A DNA stretch of 64,000 nucleotides from assembly GCF_004362515.1 (NCBI RefSeq), contig NZ_SNXU01000001.1, positions 7,192,001 to 7,256,000 on the forward strand, in the 5' to 3' direction. The notes below the pieces were generated by a model. It had not been told where the DNA came from, did not search any database, and saw nothing but the letters and a program-made list of their open reading frames with translations. The stretch is from Actinokineospora alba. GTDB taxonomy: Bacteria; Actinomycetota; Actinomycetes; Mycobacteriales; Pseudonocardiaceae. Positions 44,423 to 54,210 of this stretch are shown piece after piece. Made by a program: the position numbers and the translations under genes. The stretch's first letter is position 1; each line of letters begins with the position of its first letter.

Positions 44423-44938
44423 ATGGACAACGCTGATTACCTAGACGTCGCCCTCCGGCTCGCCAACGCCGACCTGGACGACCTGTCCGGGCTGCGGGCG
44501 GCGCTGCACGACGAACCTTGGTGGTCCTCGCGTGCGACCTCCTCGGACGTCACCTCCCTCCGCGCGGTCGCCGCGACAATCCGCGCCACGCTGGACGCGG
44601 CGGTGCGTGGGGATGGGGAGGCGGTGCTCGCGTCGGTGAACGGACTGCTCGCGGCACACCCGCCGCGGCCCCGGGTCTCGGGCCACGGGTCGGGTGGGTG
44701 GCACATCCACGTAGCCGACCCGGACGCCTCCCCCGCCACGGAGGCGGCTGCCGCTTCGGCTTGGGGGCTGGCCCAGGCGATCGTGCGACACCCGCTGAGC
44801 CGGTGGGGACACTGCGCGGCGGAGGGGTGCGGGAACTACTACTTGGACAGCTCGACCAACCAGGCGAAGCGCTTCTGCTCGCCACGGTGTGCGAACCGGG
44901 TGCATGTGGCGGCGTTCCGATCGCGACACCGGGGATAG
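44423..44938 (+). CDS. CGNR zinc-finger protein
   Basis: The 171-residue protein has the ABATE-like helical N-terminal domain and a C-terminal CGNR zinc finger: CAAEGCGNYYLD ... KRFCSPRCANRVHVAAFRSR (four Cys). Such proteins are likely stress-linked transcription regulators. It is divergent from the MATE gene and starts the second accessory island. Confidence 0.9.
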   Translation: MDNADYLDVALRLANADLDDLSGLRAALHDEPWWSSRATSSDVTSLRAVAATIRATLDAAVRGDGEAVLASVNGLLAAHPPRPRVSGHGSGGWHIHVADPDASPATEAAAASAWGLAQAIVRHPLSRWGHCAAEGCGNYYLDSSTNQAKRFCSPRCANRVHVAAFRSRHRG

Positions 44939-45002
44939 GTGGCCTGTTACAAAACAGGGTCGGCCGACGACTCCCAGTGACACGACGTCACGAGGAGACT
45001 TG

Positions 45003-45297
45003 ATGATGGACGAGCACGCCCCAGCCTGGCCGGTGTCCGAAATGGATGGCACGGTGATCGACGCGACCATCGCCACTGTCGTCCCCATCGAACAAGTCGG
45101 CGCCCATAGGGGATCTCACGGCGTGGGAACGGGTTCGCATGGCGATCCGACGGTTCAGCAAGGCTCTGCAGGGCTTGGTGGAGAACGCCGCGAATGAAGG
45201 CGATGCCCGTCCGCTGATCACCGATTCGCGGTAAGGCTTTCGGTTTCGCCAACTACGACAAGCCCGGCTTCATCGAGGTCGGGCTCTGAACCCAGAA
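45003..45297 (+). pseudogene. Decayed gene, reading-frame broken in two places
   Basis: Three frames that read well in sequence are MDEHAPAWPVSEMDG...TVVPIEQVG (frame 0), then APIGDLTAWERVRMAIRRFSKALQ...LITDS (frame 1), then RGKAFGFANYDKPGFIEVGL and a stop (frame 2). Each is too short to be a gene, but together they would form a ~95-residue protein with two frame changes. GAGGAG sits before the first ATG. It may be a relic of a mobile or prophage gene; the family is not recognised. Confidence 0.45.
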
Positions 45298-45351
45298 GCT
45301 CGGGGTCACGTGCGCTAGGTCCGAACGTACGCCGCAGGGGGTGTCGAGTGG

Positions 45352-45666
45352 ATGATCCTCGCCAGCGGCCTCCCGGTCGTGCTCGACCTCGCCATGGAGG
45401 TCGACCTGCTCGGCCCCGACACCTTGACCGTCAAGGCCGACCACCTCTTCGCCATCTCCAAAGAGGCGATCAAGCGCCGCTATCTCGACGACTTGTGGCG
45501 GGCCAAAGCCGCCACCTCGCCCCGTTCCCTGTCGGCCATCGTCCTTTCCGAACCGGTGGTCGACGCCGTTCGCAAGGAGCTTCGGAAGCGGACCGGCCAC
45601 AGTTGTGACGCCGACGAACTCACCCGCCTGTTGGGCGCCGAGGTAATCCGGGCCGACATCTCCTGA
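45352..45666 (+). CDS. Hypothetical protein, 104 residues
   Basis: ATG 45352 gives a globular-looking protein (GPDTLTVKADHLFAISKEA, RYLDDLWRAKAATSPRS, LSEPVVDAVRKELRKRTGHS, DELTRLLGAEVIRADI). Good codon use suggests it is expressed. It resembles the C-terminal part of a larger nuclease or restriction-type protein but I cannot name it. Start region is weak (AGGGGG 11 bases upstream), and the decayed gene before it suggests a truncated remnant. Confidence 0.55.
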   Translation: MILASGLPVVLDLAMEVDLLGPDTLTVKADHLFAISKEAIKRRYLDDLWRAKAATSPRSLSAIVLSEPVVDAVRKELRKRTGHSCDADELTRLLGAEVIRADIS

Positions 45667-45672
45667 AAACGC

Positions 45673-45712
45673 GTGAGTCCCCGGTTCCGGGGCACCGGAA
45701 CCGGGGACTCAC
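45673..45712. terminator. 18-bp-stem hairpin terminator (bidirectional)
   Basis: GTGAGTCCCCGGTTCCGG pairs perfectly with CCGGAACCGGGGACTCAC around GGCA. It lies between the + hypothetical gene and the - ABC ATPase gene. Confidence 0.85.
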
Positions 45713-45720
45713 CACCGCGA

Positions 45721-46821
<1,101 letters not shown>

Positions 46822-46839
46822 TTCTCTCCCTAGTGGACG

Positions 46840-47793
46840 CTATTTACCGGCGCCGAGGGTCAGGCCGGTGATGATCCGGCGGGCCAGCAACACATACAGC
46901 ACAAGCATCGGCAGCACGACGATCGCGACACCCGCGATCAGGCCGCCGTACTCCGACTGGTAGCTCGCCGCGCCGTAGAACGAGAACAGCGCGCGGGCGA
47001 GGGTGAAGTTGGCGTTCTCGTTCAAGAACACCAACGCGAGCAGGGTTTCGTTCCACAGGCCGATGGCGTTGAGGATCAGCGCGGTGATCAGGCCGCCGCG
47101 GGCGAGCGGCAGCATGATCGAGAAGAACGTGCGCAGCGGCGAGGCGCCGTCGATGGACGCCGCCTCCTCCAGTTCGTCGGGCAGGGAACGGAAGAACCCG
47201 GTCAGCAGGAACACCGTGAACGGGATCGACAGCGCCACATAGACCAGGAACATCCCGAACAGGCTGTTCGTCAGGTTCAGCTTGGCCATCCCGATGAACA
47301 GCGGGATCACCACGGTCTGAAAGGGAATGCCCATCCCGATCGCGATGAAGTTGGTGAGCCCGTTGGATCCCCGCACGCCCAGGCGGGTCAGCGCGTAGGC
47401 GGCTGGGGCCGAGACCAGCACGATCGCCACCGACGAGACCGCCACCAGCACCACCGTCACCAGGAACGCCCGGCCGAAACCGGCGTTGTTCCAGGCATAG
47501 ACGATGTTGCGGAACGGGTCCCCGCGCTCGAACCACTGGTACGGCAGGGCGAACGGCTTGGTGAAGATCTCGATCGGCGTCTTGAATGTGGCCGTCAGCA
47601 GCCAGTACAGGACCAGGATGTTGAACGCCGTGAACAGCCAGACGAACGCCATTCCCAGCAGCCGCAACGGACTCAGGCCCCGAGAGCCCGGCGCCGGACG
47701 CGGCCTGCGGGGAGCGACCCGCGGCGGCACGGTTCGTCTGGGGACCGGCGGAGCGGTGACAGTCACAGTGGATCGCCTCTCAGAACTGGACAC
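46840..47793 (-). CDS. Carbohydrate ABC permease, subunit 2
   Basis: The 317-residue permease has six helices and the EAA loop (LPDELEEAASIDGASPLRTF), the contact with the ATPase. Start is GTG 47793, overlapping the upstream permease by 14 bp, or GTG 47766 (VTVTAPPVPR) after GAGAGG; both are plausible. An extra Pro/Arg-rich cytoplasmic N-terminal tail is present. Confidence 0.92.
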   Translation of the reverse strand: MSSSERRSTVTVTAPPVPRRTVPPRVAPRRPRPAPGSRGLSPLRLLGMAFVWLFTAFNILVLYWLLTATFKTPIEIFTKPFALPYQWFERGDPFRNIVYAWNNAGFGRAFLVTVVLVAVSSVAIVLVSAPAAYALTRLGVRGSNGLTNFIAIGMGIPFQTVVIPLFIGMAKLNLTNSLFGMFLVYVALSIPFTVFLLTGFFRSLPDELEEAASIDGASPLRTFFSIMLPLARGGLITALILNAIGLWNETLLALVFLNENANFTLARALFSFYGAASYQSEYGGLIAGVAIVVLPMLVLYVLLARRIITGLTLGAGK

Positions 47794-48694
47794 TGTCGCG
47801 CCTCATCATCCTGCGCAGCATGACCACGAGCACGGACACCAGCGCGATCATCACGACCGCCGCCGCACAGGCCATGCCGTACTCGGGTGAGCCCGCCGTC
47901 CCGAACGAACGGTCGAAGACGTAGACACCGAGCGTCCACGACTTGATCGGCGGCGAATAGGTTCCGGGGCCCGCGAGCACGAACACCAGCTCGAAGATCT
48001 TGATCGCGCCGATCGTCCACAGCACACCGGCCACCCCGATCACGTCCCACGTCAGCGGAAGCGTGATGTTGCGGAACTTCTGCCACGGCGACGCGCCCGC
48101 GATGTCCGCGTCCTCGTACAGATACGGCGGAATCCGGTCGACCGCGGCCATCAGGATCGTGATGTAGAACCCCGCGCTGGCCCAGATCAGGCAGCCGGTG
48201 ACGACCCAGGTCACGTTCTCCGGGGCCAGGAACTTCACCGCGTCGATCCCGAAGGACTCCAGCACGTAGTTGACGAGCCCCTGCCGGTTCGGCCGGAAGA
48301 TCAGCACGATCCCGAAGAACATCCCCAGCGCCACCGGCGCGACGATGTTGGGGAAGAACAGGATCGCCCGAACCGTCTTGCCGCCGCGCATGTCGCGCAG
48401 CACCATCGTGAACAGGAACGCCAGCAGGAACGTCCCGACACCGCCGACCACGATGTAGAGCACCGTGTTCAGGAACGAGAAGCGGAACGAGTCCGACGCC
48501 AGCAGCTCGCCGAAGTTCGCCAACCCGGTGAACCGGGGCGTGTCGCCCGCCCCGGCCCACGAGGTGAAGCCCAGCACGACCGTCGCGATGGTCGGAACCA
48601 GCAGGAACAGCACGTACAGCGACACGGCGGGCAGGAAGAACGGCAGGAACAGCCGCCGTCGACCGGCCTTGTGCGCACCTAGAGCAGCGGTCAT
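47780..48694 (-). CDS. Carbohydrate ABC permease, subunit 1
   Basis: The 304-residue permease has six helices and EAA loop (YLYEDADIAGASPWQKFRNITLP). Its ATG overlaps the binding-protein stop (ATGA). With its partner it forms the heterodimeric channel of the importer. Confidence 0.94.
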   Translation of the reverse strand: MTAALGAHKAGRRRLFLPFFLPAVSLYVLFLLVPTIATVVLGFTSWAGAGDTPRFTGLANFGELLASDSFRFSFLNTVLYIVVGGVGTFLLAFLFTMVLRDMRGGKTVRAILFFPNIVAPVALGMFFGIVLIFRPNRQGLVNYVLESFGIDAVKFLAPENVTWVVTGCLIWASAGFYITILMAAVDRIPPYLYEDADIAGASPWQKFRNITLPLTWDVIGVAGVLWTIGAIKIFELVFVLAGPGTYSPPIKSWTLGVYVFDRSFGTAGSPEYGMACAAAVVMIALVSVLVVMLRRMMRRDSVQF

Positions 48695-50106
48695 GAATTC
48701 GTGCTCTTCCAGAACTCCGCCTGCTTCGCCGCGAGGCCGTCGATGAACTGCTTCGCGGTGAGCTTGCCCTTGAGCAGGTCGTTGTTGAGCGGGTAGAAGA
48801 CGTTGTCGACCCACTTGCCCGCGGCCAGGCCGTCGAGCGCGTCCATGAAGATCGCGTGCTCCACGCCCGGGGCCTCCAACGCGGCCTTGACGTCCTTGAG
48901 CGAGTCCGGCACGGGAAGGTCGGCGCGCGGGGTCAGGTTGTCGGCGACCGCGGGGATGCCCGAGAGGATGTCCTTGTTGAGCACGTAGGCCATGAACGCC
49001 TTGGCCGCCTCCGGGTGCTTCGCCTTGGCGGTCACGGCGAAGCCGATCGGGAGCTGCTCGACGACCTTGTGCGTGGCGCCCTCAGGCTGCGGGAACTGGA
49101 ACGAGCCGTACTCGATTCCCTTGTCGCCGCCCTGCTTGCTCAGGTATTCGCGGGTCTCGCTCGGGCCCCAGCTGCCGACGAACAGGTACGCCGCGTCGCC
49201 GTCGGCCCAGCGCTGCTGGATCTGCGGGAACTTCGCCGCGTCCCAGCCGTCGATGAAGTAGCCGCCCTTGGCCAGTTTCTCCACCAGCTCAGCGGACTTG
49301 AGCAGGCCCGGGTCGGAAGTCCATGCCGCGCCGGACTTGTCGAGCGCGGCCTTCTCCAACCCGCCCGCGCCGAGGTAGCGCACGGCGATCTGGGTGAAGA
49401 AGTAGGCGTTGTAGAAGTTGATGTCGCCGTCCTGGCTGACCGCGGCCATGCCGTCGGACTTGGCCTTGTCGAACAGGGCGAACAGGTCGGCCATCGTGCT
49501 GGGCGCCTTGAAGTCCTTGATCTTCGCCTTGTCGTACCACCAGGCGTTGCCCAGCAGCTCGTAGGGGATCTCGAAGATCTTGCCGTTGGCGTCCTTGTTC
49601 TGCGGGATGTCATACGACGTCGCGGGAATGACGTCGCGGACCTTCTTGTCGCCCTCACCGATCTTGTAGTCGAGCACGTCGTCGACCGGCTGGGTGCCGC
49701 CGGGCGCGACGATGGCGGCCTTGACCTGGCTGATGTCCTGGTCGAACAGGTCGGGCACGGTGTCGGTGTTCAGCGCGGGCGCGACGTTCTGGGTGAGCAG
49801 CTTGCGGCCCAGCCACTGCACGTTGACCTTGACACCGGTCTTCTCGGTGAAGCACTTGATGGCCTTGCCGAGCACCTTGCCCTGCGGCTCGTCGGCGGTC
49901 CACATCGACCAGTAGGTGAACTCCTTGTCGGTGGCGGGTTTCGTCCCCACCTCGGGACACGGCGCGTTCAGGTACTCATCGACGCCGGGCAGCGTCAGCG
50001 GCGCGGCGCCGCCCCCGCCCGCGTCGGTCCCGCCACCGCAGCCCGCCAAGGCGAGGGAAAGCGCGGCGGCAAGAGCCAGCCCAGTGGTCGAACGCATGGT
50101 CACCAT
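48691..50106 (-). CDS. Extracellular sugar-binding lipoprotein (CUT1 type)
   Basis: A 471-residue binding protein with signal peptide and lipobox LAGC, Gly-rich tether, then the two-lobed CUT1 fold (KEFTYWSMWTADEPQGK, VPDLFDQDISQVKAA, NINFY, WGPSETREYLS). It delivers an oligosaccharide to the permeases. ATG 50106 or 50097. The GntR-like palindrome at 50167-50178 is 61 bp upstream, so a GntR-family repressor probably controls the operon; chitobiose or another amino sugar is a guess from that site. Confidence 0.93.
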   Translation of the reverse strand: MVTMRSTTGLALAAALSLALAGCGGGTDAGGGGAAPLTLPGVDEYLNAPCPEVGTKPATDKEFTYWSMWTADEPQGKVLGKAIKCFTEKTGVKVNVQWLGRKLLTQNVAPALNTDTVPDLFDQDISQVKAAIVAPGGTQPVDDVLDYKIGEGDKKVRDVIPATSYDIPQNKDANGKIFEIPYELLGNAWWYDKAKIKDFKAPSTMADLFALFDKAKSDGMAAVSQDGDINFYNAYFFTQIAVRYLGAGGLEKAALDKSGAAWTSDPGLLKSAELVEKLAKGGYFIDGWDAAKFPQIQQRWADGDAAYLFVGSWGPSETREYLSKQGGDKGIEYGSFQFPQPEGATHKVVEQLPIGFAVTAKAKHPEAAKAFMAYVLNKDILSGIPAVADNLTPRADLPVPDSLKDVKAALEAPGVEHAIFMDALDGLAAGKWVDNVFYPLNNDLLKGKLTAKQFIDGLAAKQAEFWKSTNS

Positions 50107-50471
50107 CCAGATCTTCAGTCGGCACGAGCAGGCCCCGAGATGCGAGCAGGGCGCCTGGCACCAGATTGGTATATACCATTCGGGTGGGTCATGTCACCCC
50201 CCAGCGGACACGATTTGGCCGGATCCGGGCCGGTCACGGCGTGTCGACGGTCTTCGCGGGGCAGTGTCGACAGCGGTGGCCCGCGAAACGAAACGCCGGT
50301 TAGACTGCCCGTGGGCGAGGTCCAGCGCCCTACCTTCAGACCGGGAGTCCACGCCTCCCGGCACCGCGAAGGCGAAGGGGACGGTGTCCTCGGACCGCTC
50401 CGGAATCGTCGATGTCTCACTGGTGGCCGGACGCGACGCGTGGAGTCGACCGGTGCGCCATGGAGCCGACG
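50107..50471. other. Divergent promoter region, 365 bp
   Basis: Contains the TGGTATATACCA operator and, at about 50341-50361, CCGGGAG-TCCACGC-CTCCCGG, a short hairpin in the leader of the + gene. No riboswitch class was recognised. No ORF is supported. Confidence 0.5.
50167..50178. promoter_or_regulatory. GntR/DasR-like operator TGGTATATACCA
   Basis: Perfect 12-bp palindrome in an AT-rich island, flanked by AT on the left and TT on the right. It matches the TGGT-x4-ACCA frame of DasR/YvoA sites (known consensus TGGTCTAGACCA). It lies 61 bp upstream of the sugar-binding-protein gene. Confidence 0.65.
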
Positions 50472-51767
50472 ATGACCCGTCAGAAGACCTTGAAAGCCCT
50501 GGTGCGCAACCGGATGGCGCGGACCGGGGAGACCTACACGACCGCCCGGCGACACGTGCTCGCCCAGCGGACCGACCTGTCGCCGTTCCCTACGGCCGTC
50601 CTTCCCGGCTACACCGCGACCGGCGGCGGCACGCACCCTCCGTCGACCCTGCTGCGCAACCTGCTCGCCCACCGCGGGGTCTCGTTCAGCGAGGCGATGC
50701 TCGCGGGACTCGGCGGCGGCATCGGGTTCCTGTACGCGGTGTTCGAGTACAAGGACTTCCCGTATCCGACGATGACCGTGGTCGCCCAGCACCACCCGGA
50801 GCCGTTCCTGCCCGCGGCACTGGCCCGGCTCGGCTTCACCACGTCGGTGACCACCACGTCGAGCGCGAAAGTCGCGGCCCGCCGCTTGGCCGAGACGCTG
50901 GCCGGTGGAGCGGCGGCCGTGTGCACGCTCGACCGGGCCGCGCTGCCCTGGCACGGGGTCGTCGATCCGGTGTTCGGGGACCCGCACGACGTTGCCGTGA
51001 TCGGCGCCGACGACGACACGGTCTACCTCGACGACGGCTGCGTCCGGCCGAATCCCTTGCCACGGCGGGACTTCGACTCGGCCTGGGCGCGCAAGCACCG
51101 GCTGCTGACGATCAGTGACGCGGGCGCGTTCGATCTGCCGACCGCCATCCGCGACGCCGTCGCCACGACGATGGGGCATATGACAGGCCCAGTCCTCGGC
51201 CACGCCTACGACGCCAACTTCGGGCTGTCCGGCATGTCCAGGCTGGTCGACGCCTTGGGCGATCGAAAGGGCCGCAAAGGCTGGTCCAACCTGTTCGGCA
51301 GGCCCGATGGCTTCTTCTGGGCACTGCGCAGGCTGCACGACTGCCTGGAGTTGGAGTACACCGCACCCGGCGCGACCCGCCCGCTCTATGCCGACTTCCT
51401 CACCGAGGCGGCCCTGGACGACACCTACAGCGAGGCCGCCGCGATGTACCGCACGTCCGGCGTCCACTGGTCGGCGCTGGCGGCGCAAGCGCTCGCGGCC
51501 GCACCCGAACTGGCCCGCTACGACGACCTCGCCGAGCGCAAGCTCACCCTGATGGTCACCGAGGGCGCCCGCGCGTCGGCCGAGATCCAGGCCGTCAGCG
51601 CCGAGATGGCCGCGCTGCCCGCCGAGTACGCGGCGGGCACGCCGCTCTCACCGGCCGAGCAGGACGCCGTGTTCGACGCCCTGAGCGAGCGGGCGGCCGC
51701 CGTGCTGGCGGTCGAGCGTCAAGCCGTGGCCGTGCTGGCCCGCCGAAGTGCGAACTCACTGTCCTGA
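50472..51767 (+). CDS. BtrH-like/DUF4872 protein lacking the usual Cys
   Basis: The 431-residue protein starts with a short basic helix module (KTLKALVRNRMARTGETYTTARRHV), seen at the N-terminus of many actinobacterial proteins. Then comes a BtrH_N-type domain (TLLRNLLAHRGVSFSEAMLAGLGGGIGFLYAVFEY), related to the butirosin acyl-transfer protein BtrH, and a DUF4872-like C-terminus. Relatives have HC-x-TT at the start of that domain; here residues 55-59 read HPPST, so the conserved Cys is absent. ATG 50472 follows GGAG. Its last residues (SANSLS) are encoded by repeat locus C. Function unknown. Confidence 0.75.
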   Translation: MTRQKTLKALVRNRMARTGETYTTARRHVLAQRTDLSPFPTAVLPGYTATGGGTHPPSTLLRNLLAHRGVSFSEAMLAGLGGGIGFLYAVFEYKDFPYPTMTVVAQHHPEPFLPAALARLGFTTSVTTTSSAKVAARRLAETLAGGAAAVCTLDRAALPWHGVVDPVFGDPHDVAVIGADDDTVYLDDGCVRPNPLPRRDFDSAWARKHRLLTISDAGAFDLPTAIRDAVATTMGHMTGPVLGHAYDANFGLSGMSRLVDALGDRKGRKGWSNLFGRPDGFFWALRRLHDCLELEYTAPGATRPLYADFLTEAALDDTYSEAAAMYRTSGVHWSALAAQALAAAPELARYDDLAERKLTLMVTEGARASAEIQAVSAEMAALPAEYAAGTPLSPAEQDAVFDALSERAAAVLAVERQAVAVLARRSANSLS

Positions 51768-51807
51768 ACGTGGAACTCATTGTTCTGAACGGTGAACTCG
51801 GTGTCGG
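51745..51807. repeat. 21-bp repeat, three units (locus C)
   Basis: Units at 51745-51765, 51766-51786 and 51787-51807 with cores GCGAACTCACTGTCCT, GTGGAACTCATTGTTCT and GGTGAACTCGGTGTCGG. The first unit overlaps the end of the BtrH-like gene; the rest lies in the gap to the convergent lipoprotein. Same family as loci A and B. Confidence 0.8.
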
Positions 51808-51825
51808 GAAGGCGGGACCCGCGGG

Positions 51826-52299
51826 TCAGCAGCCGGAGACGGAGGAGGGGCCGCGGTAGGCGTCGATGAGCCAGCCCTTGTCGGACTTGAGGGCCTTCAT
51901 GCCGCCGACGTCGCAGCCGCTCAGCTCGACGACCGTGTCGCTGTCCTTGATGACGGACTTCGGGGTGGTCTTGCCTGCGAAGGCGGCGAGGTCCTTGATC
52001 CGGCCCGCCGCCTTCGTCACCACAAGGTCGCAGGGTGTCTCCTGCCACTCGTCCTCGAAGGCGACGACACCGCCCTCGGTGAACAGCGAGCACGTGCCCG
52101 GGCCGTCCACCTTGCTCAGCCGGGTCACGAACTCGGCGAAAAGCTTTTCCGGGGAGTCTTGCGGGGCGGTGCCCACGACGCTCGCCTTGGTGGGCGGTGC
52201 GGTGGGTGCGGGCGCGGGGTCGTCGGTGCCGCACGCGGTCAGCGCGCAGGCCACGATGAGGGCCGATGCCAGTCGGTGAAGTGTCGACACGGAGCGCAC
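51826..52299 (-). CDS. Putative lipoprotein, 157 residues
   Basis: Signal peptide with lipobox LTAC, then a Pro/Thr linker (PAPAPTAPPTKAS) and a ~115-residue domain with Cys in TCSLF, PCDLV, SGCDVGG and the C-terminal SGC. The last Cys is the penultimate feature before the stop, giving two possible disulfides. No family is recognised. It is the last gene downstream of nrnA on the same strand. Confidence 0.8.
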   Translation of the reverse strand: MRSVSTLHRLASALIVACALTACGTDDPAPAPTAPPTKASVVGTAPQDSPEKLFAEFVTRLSKVDGPGTCSLFTEGGVVAFEDEWQETPCDLVVTKAAGRIKDLAAFAGKTTPKSVIKDSDTVVELSGCDVGGMKALKSDKGWLIDAYRGPSSVSGC

Positions 52300-52313
52300 G
52301 GTACCCGGTCCGG

Positions 52314-53339
52314 TCAGCCGAGGGCCCGCTTGATCGAAGCCAGCACATCCTCGGCCGTGCCGTGGGCGGTGAACCCGGCCGCGCGCCGGTGTCCGCCGCC
52401 GCCGAGGGACACGGCGACCGCGCGGACGTCGACGTCGCCGACCGCGCGCAGCGACACCGTCCAGACACCCGGCTCGAGTTCCTTCGCGACGGCGGCGACC
52501 TCGGCTTCGGAACTGGACCGGACCAGGTCGACCACGCCCTCGACGTCGTCGATGGTCACCCCGACCATGTCCGACAGGTGCACCGTCGTGTGCACCAGAC
52601 CACGCCCACCGGCCGCCTCCGGGACCAGCTCCGCCCGGCCCAGGACGGTCGCCAGCATCCGCAGCCAGGCGAACGGGTGCTCGTCGAACCGCCTGCTCAG
52701 CTCCTCGGCGTCGACACCGGCGTCGAGGAGGCGGGCGGCGATGCGGTGGGTGGCGCCGGTGGCGCGGCGGAAGAAACCCGTGTCGGTGAGGACACCGGCG
52801 TACAGGCAGGTCGCGATGGCCGGGTCCAGCGGGACGTCGAGTTCGTCGAGCAGGGCGAGCACCAGCACGGCCGTGGCCACGGCGGTGTCGTCGAGGATGT
52901 GGTCGGTGCCGAAGCGCGGGGTGCCGACGTGGTGGTCGATCACCAGGACCCGGCCGCCCGCCGCACGGGTCGCGGCCACGCGGTCGATCAGCGGGCCGAG
53001 CCTGCGGTCGCTGCCGCAGTCGAGGACGACCAGGGTCGCGGGCGCGGCGGGCACGTCACAGGCGGGCACGAGCAGCCCGTCGGAGTCCAGCCCGCGCAGC
53101 ACCTCGGGAACGGTGTCGGGCGAGCCGAAGGAGACGCGGGTGCGTTTGCCGAGCTTCTTCAACGCCAGTGCGAGGGCGAGCGCGCTGCCTAGCGCGTCGG
53201 CGTCGGGGTTCACATGCCCGAGGAGCGTGACGTCGGTGGCGGCGCGCAGCAGGTCTGCGGCGGCGGCGTAGTCGGAACCCATGGCGCCACAGTCGCGCAC
53301 AGCGGCGGGCGCGTCCACTCCGACATGGTTGTCAGACAT
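52314..53339 (-). CDS. nrnA: DHH-family oligoribonuclease/pAp phosphatase
   Basis: The 341-residue protein has the DHH motifs NPDADALGSALALALAL, DHHVGTPRFG and GGGGHRRAAGF (DHHA1). It would degrade nanoRNA and 3',5'-pAp. Starts are ATG 53339 (MSDNHVG) or the later MGSDYAAA. It overlaps the upstream esterase stop by 8 bp. In actinobacteria it follows rbfA. Confidence 0.93.
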   Translation of the reverse strand: MSDNHVGVDAPAAVRDCGAMGSDYAAAADLLRAATDVTLLGHVNPDADALGSALALALALKKLGKRTRVSFGSPDTVPEVLRGLDSDGLLVPACDVPAAPATLVVLDCGSDRRLGPLIDRVAATRAAGGRVLVIDHHVGTPRFGTDHILDDTAVATAVLVLALLDELDVPLDPAIATCLYAGVLTDTGFFRRATGATHRIAARLLDAGVDAEELSRRFDEHPFAWLRMLATVLGRAELVPEAAGGRGLVHTTVHLSDMVGVTIDDVEGVVDLVRSSSEAEVAAVAKELEPGVWTVSLRAVGDVDVRAVAVSLGGGGHRRAAGFTAHGTAEDVLASIKRALG

Positions 53340-54210
53340 GAGATCCGACGAAGCGAAGCACCTCGGGCAGCACCCGGATCCAGTAGTCCACGTCGTGCGC
53401 GCCGGGAGCCATGACCGCCGCCGCGGGCCGGAGATCCTTGATCAACTGCCGGGCGACCGGGGCGAAGGGGTCGGCGTTCCCGCACCAGACGCCGACCTTG
53501 GCGGCGGTGAGGTCGGCGGTGTGGCGCAGCGGCTCGGTGGCCTCCCACTGGGCGCGGTCGGCGAACACCCCGCGGGAGCGCGCGTCGGGCCACGACCCGA
53601 ACAGCGCCGGGCTGATCGCCGCGGCGGCGACCGGGTGGGTGCGGGCGTAGTTGAGGGCGCCGTACGCGCCCATGGAGATCCCCATGACCGCGGCCGGTTC
53701 GGGCCGCAGCCCCTGCGCGGCGAGCCAGCCGGGGACTTCCTGATCGAGCATCCGCTGCGGGTCGTCGGCGGGGTTCGCGGCGACCCAGTAGGTGTCGCCG
53801 TCGACCGCCGCGACGGCGAAGGGCGGGACACCCGCGGCCACCGCCGCGGTCAGCATCGAGGGGACGCCCAGGTCGGCGAACATCCGGGCGGAGGCACCCC
53901 GGCCGTGCAGCGCGAGGCACACCGGCAACTCGCCCGGGACATCGCGGGGGCGCATGACGATCAGGTCGACTTCCCGCCCACGCGCGGCGGAGGTGAGCCG
54001 GGTGACGACCATCGGCTCGACCGGCCGGACGGCCGATGGAGAGGTCGAGAGAGGGGGCGACGGAGCGGTCGAGGTCGGCGCTGCTGTCTGGTCGTCGCGG
54101 AGCAGCCAGGCGCCGAGGCCGGCGGCGGAGCAGAGCCCCACCGCCGAAGCCGCCAGGACCGTCCGCCGACTCAGCGGCGGCCGGTCCTGCCGGTCAGTCC
54201 TCGTCGTCAT
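53332..54210 (-). CDS. Secreted esterase/hydrolase, Tat signal
   Basis: A 292-residue alpha/beta hydrolase of the esterase D/mycolyltransferase-like group: Tat signal LSRRTVLAASAVGL, oxyanion CLALHGRGASA, nucleophile GISMGAYGAL, Asp in WCGNADPFAP and His in APGAHDVDYW. ATG 54210 overlaps rbfA by 17 bp. Substrate unknown. Confidence 0.85.
   Translation of the reverse strand: MTTRTDRQDRPPLSRRTVLAASAVGLCSAAGLGAWLLRDDQTAAPTSTAPSPPLSTSPSAVRPVEPMVVTRLTSAARGREVDLIVMRPRDVPGELPVCLALHGRGASARMFADLGVPSMLTAAVAAGVPPFAVAAVDGDTYWVAANPADDPQRMLDQEVPGWLAAQGLRPEPAAVMGISMGAYGALNYARTHPVAAAAISPALFGSWPDARSRGVFADRAQWEATEPLRHTADLTAAKVGVWCGNADPFAPVARQLIKDLRPAAAVMAPGAHDVDYWIRVLPEVLRFVGSHV

Noticed and set aside
50230..50460. 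Possible riboswitch in the leader of the BtrH-like gene
   Set aside because: A small hairpin is visible, but none of the conserved cores (TPP, cobalamin, SAM, FMN, c-di-GMP, ydaO) could be matched by eye.
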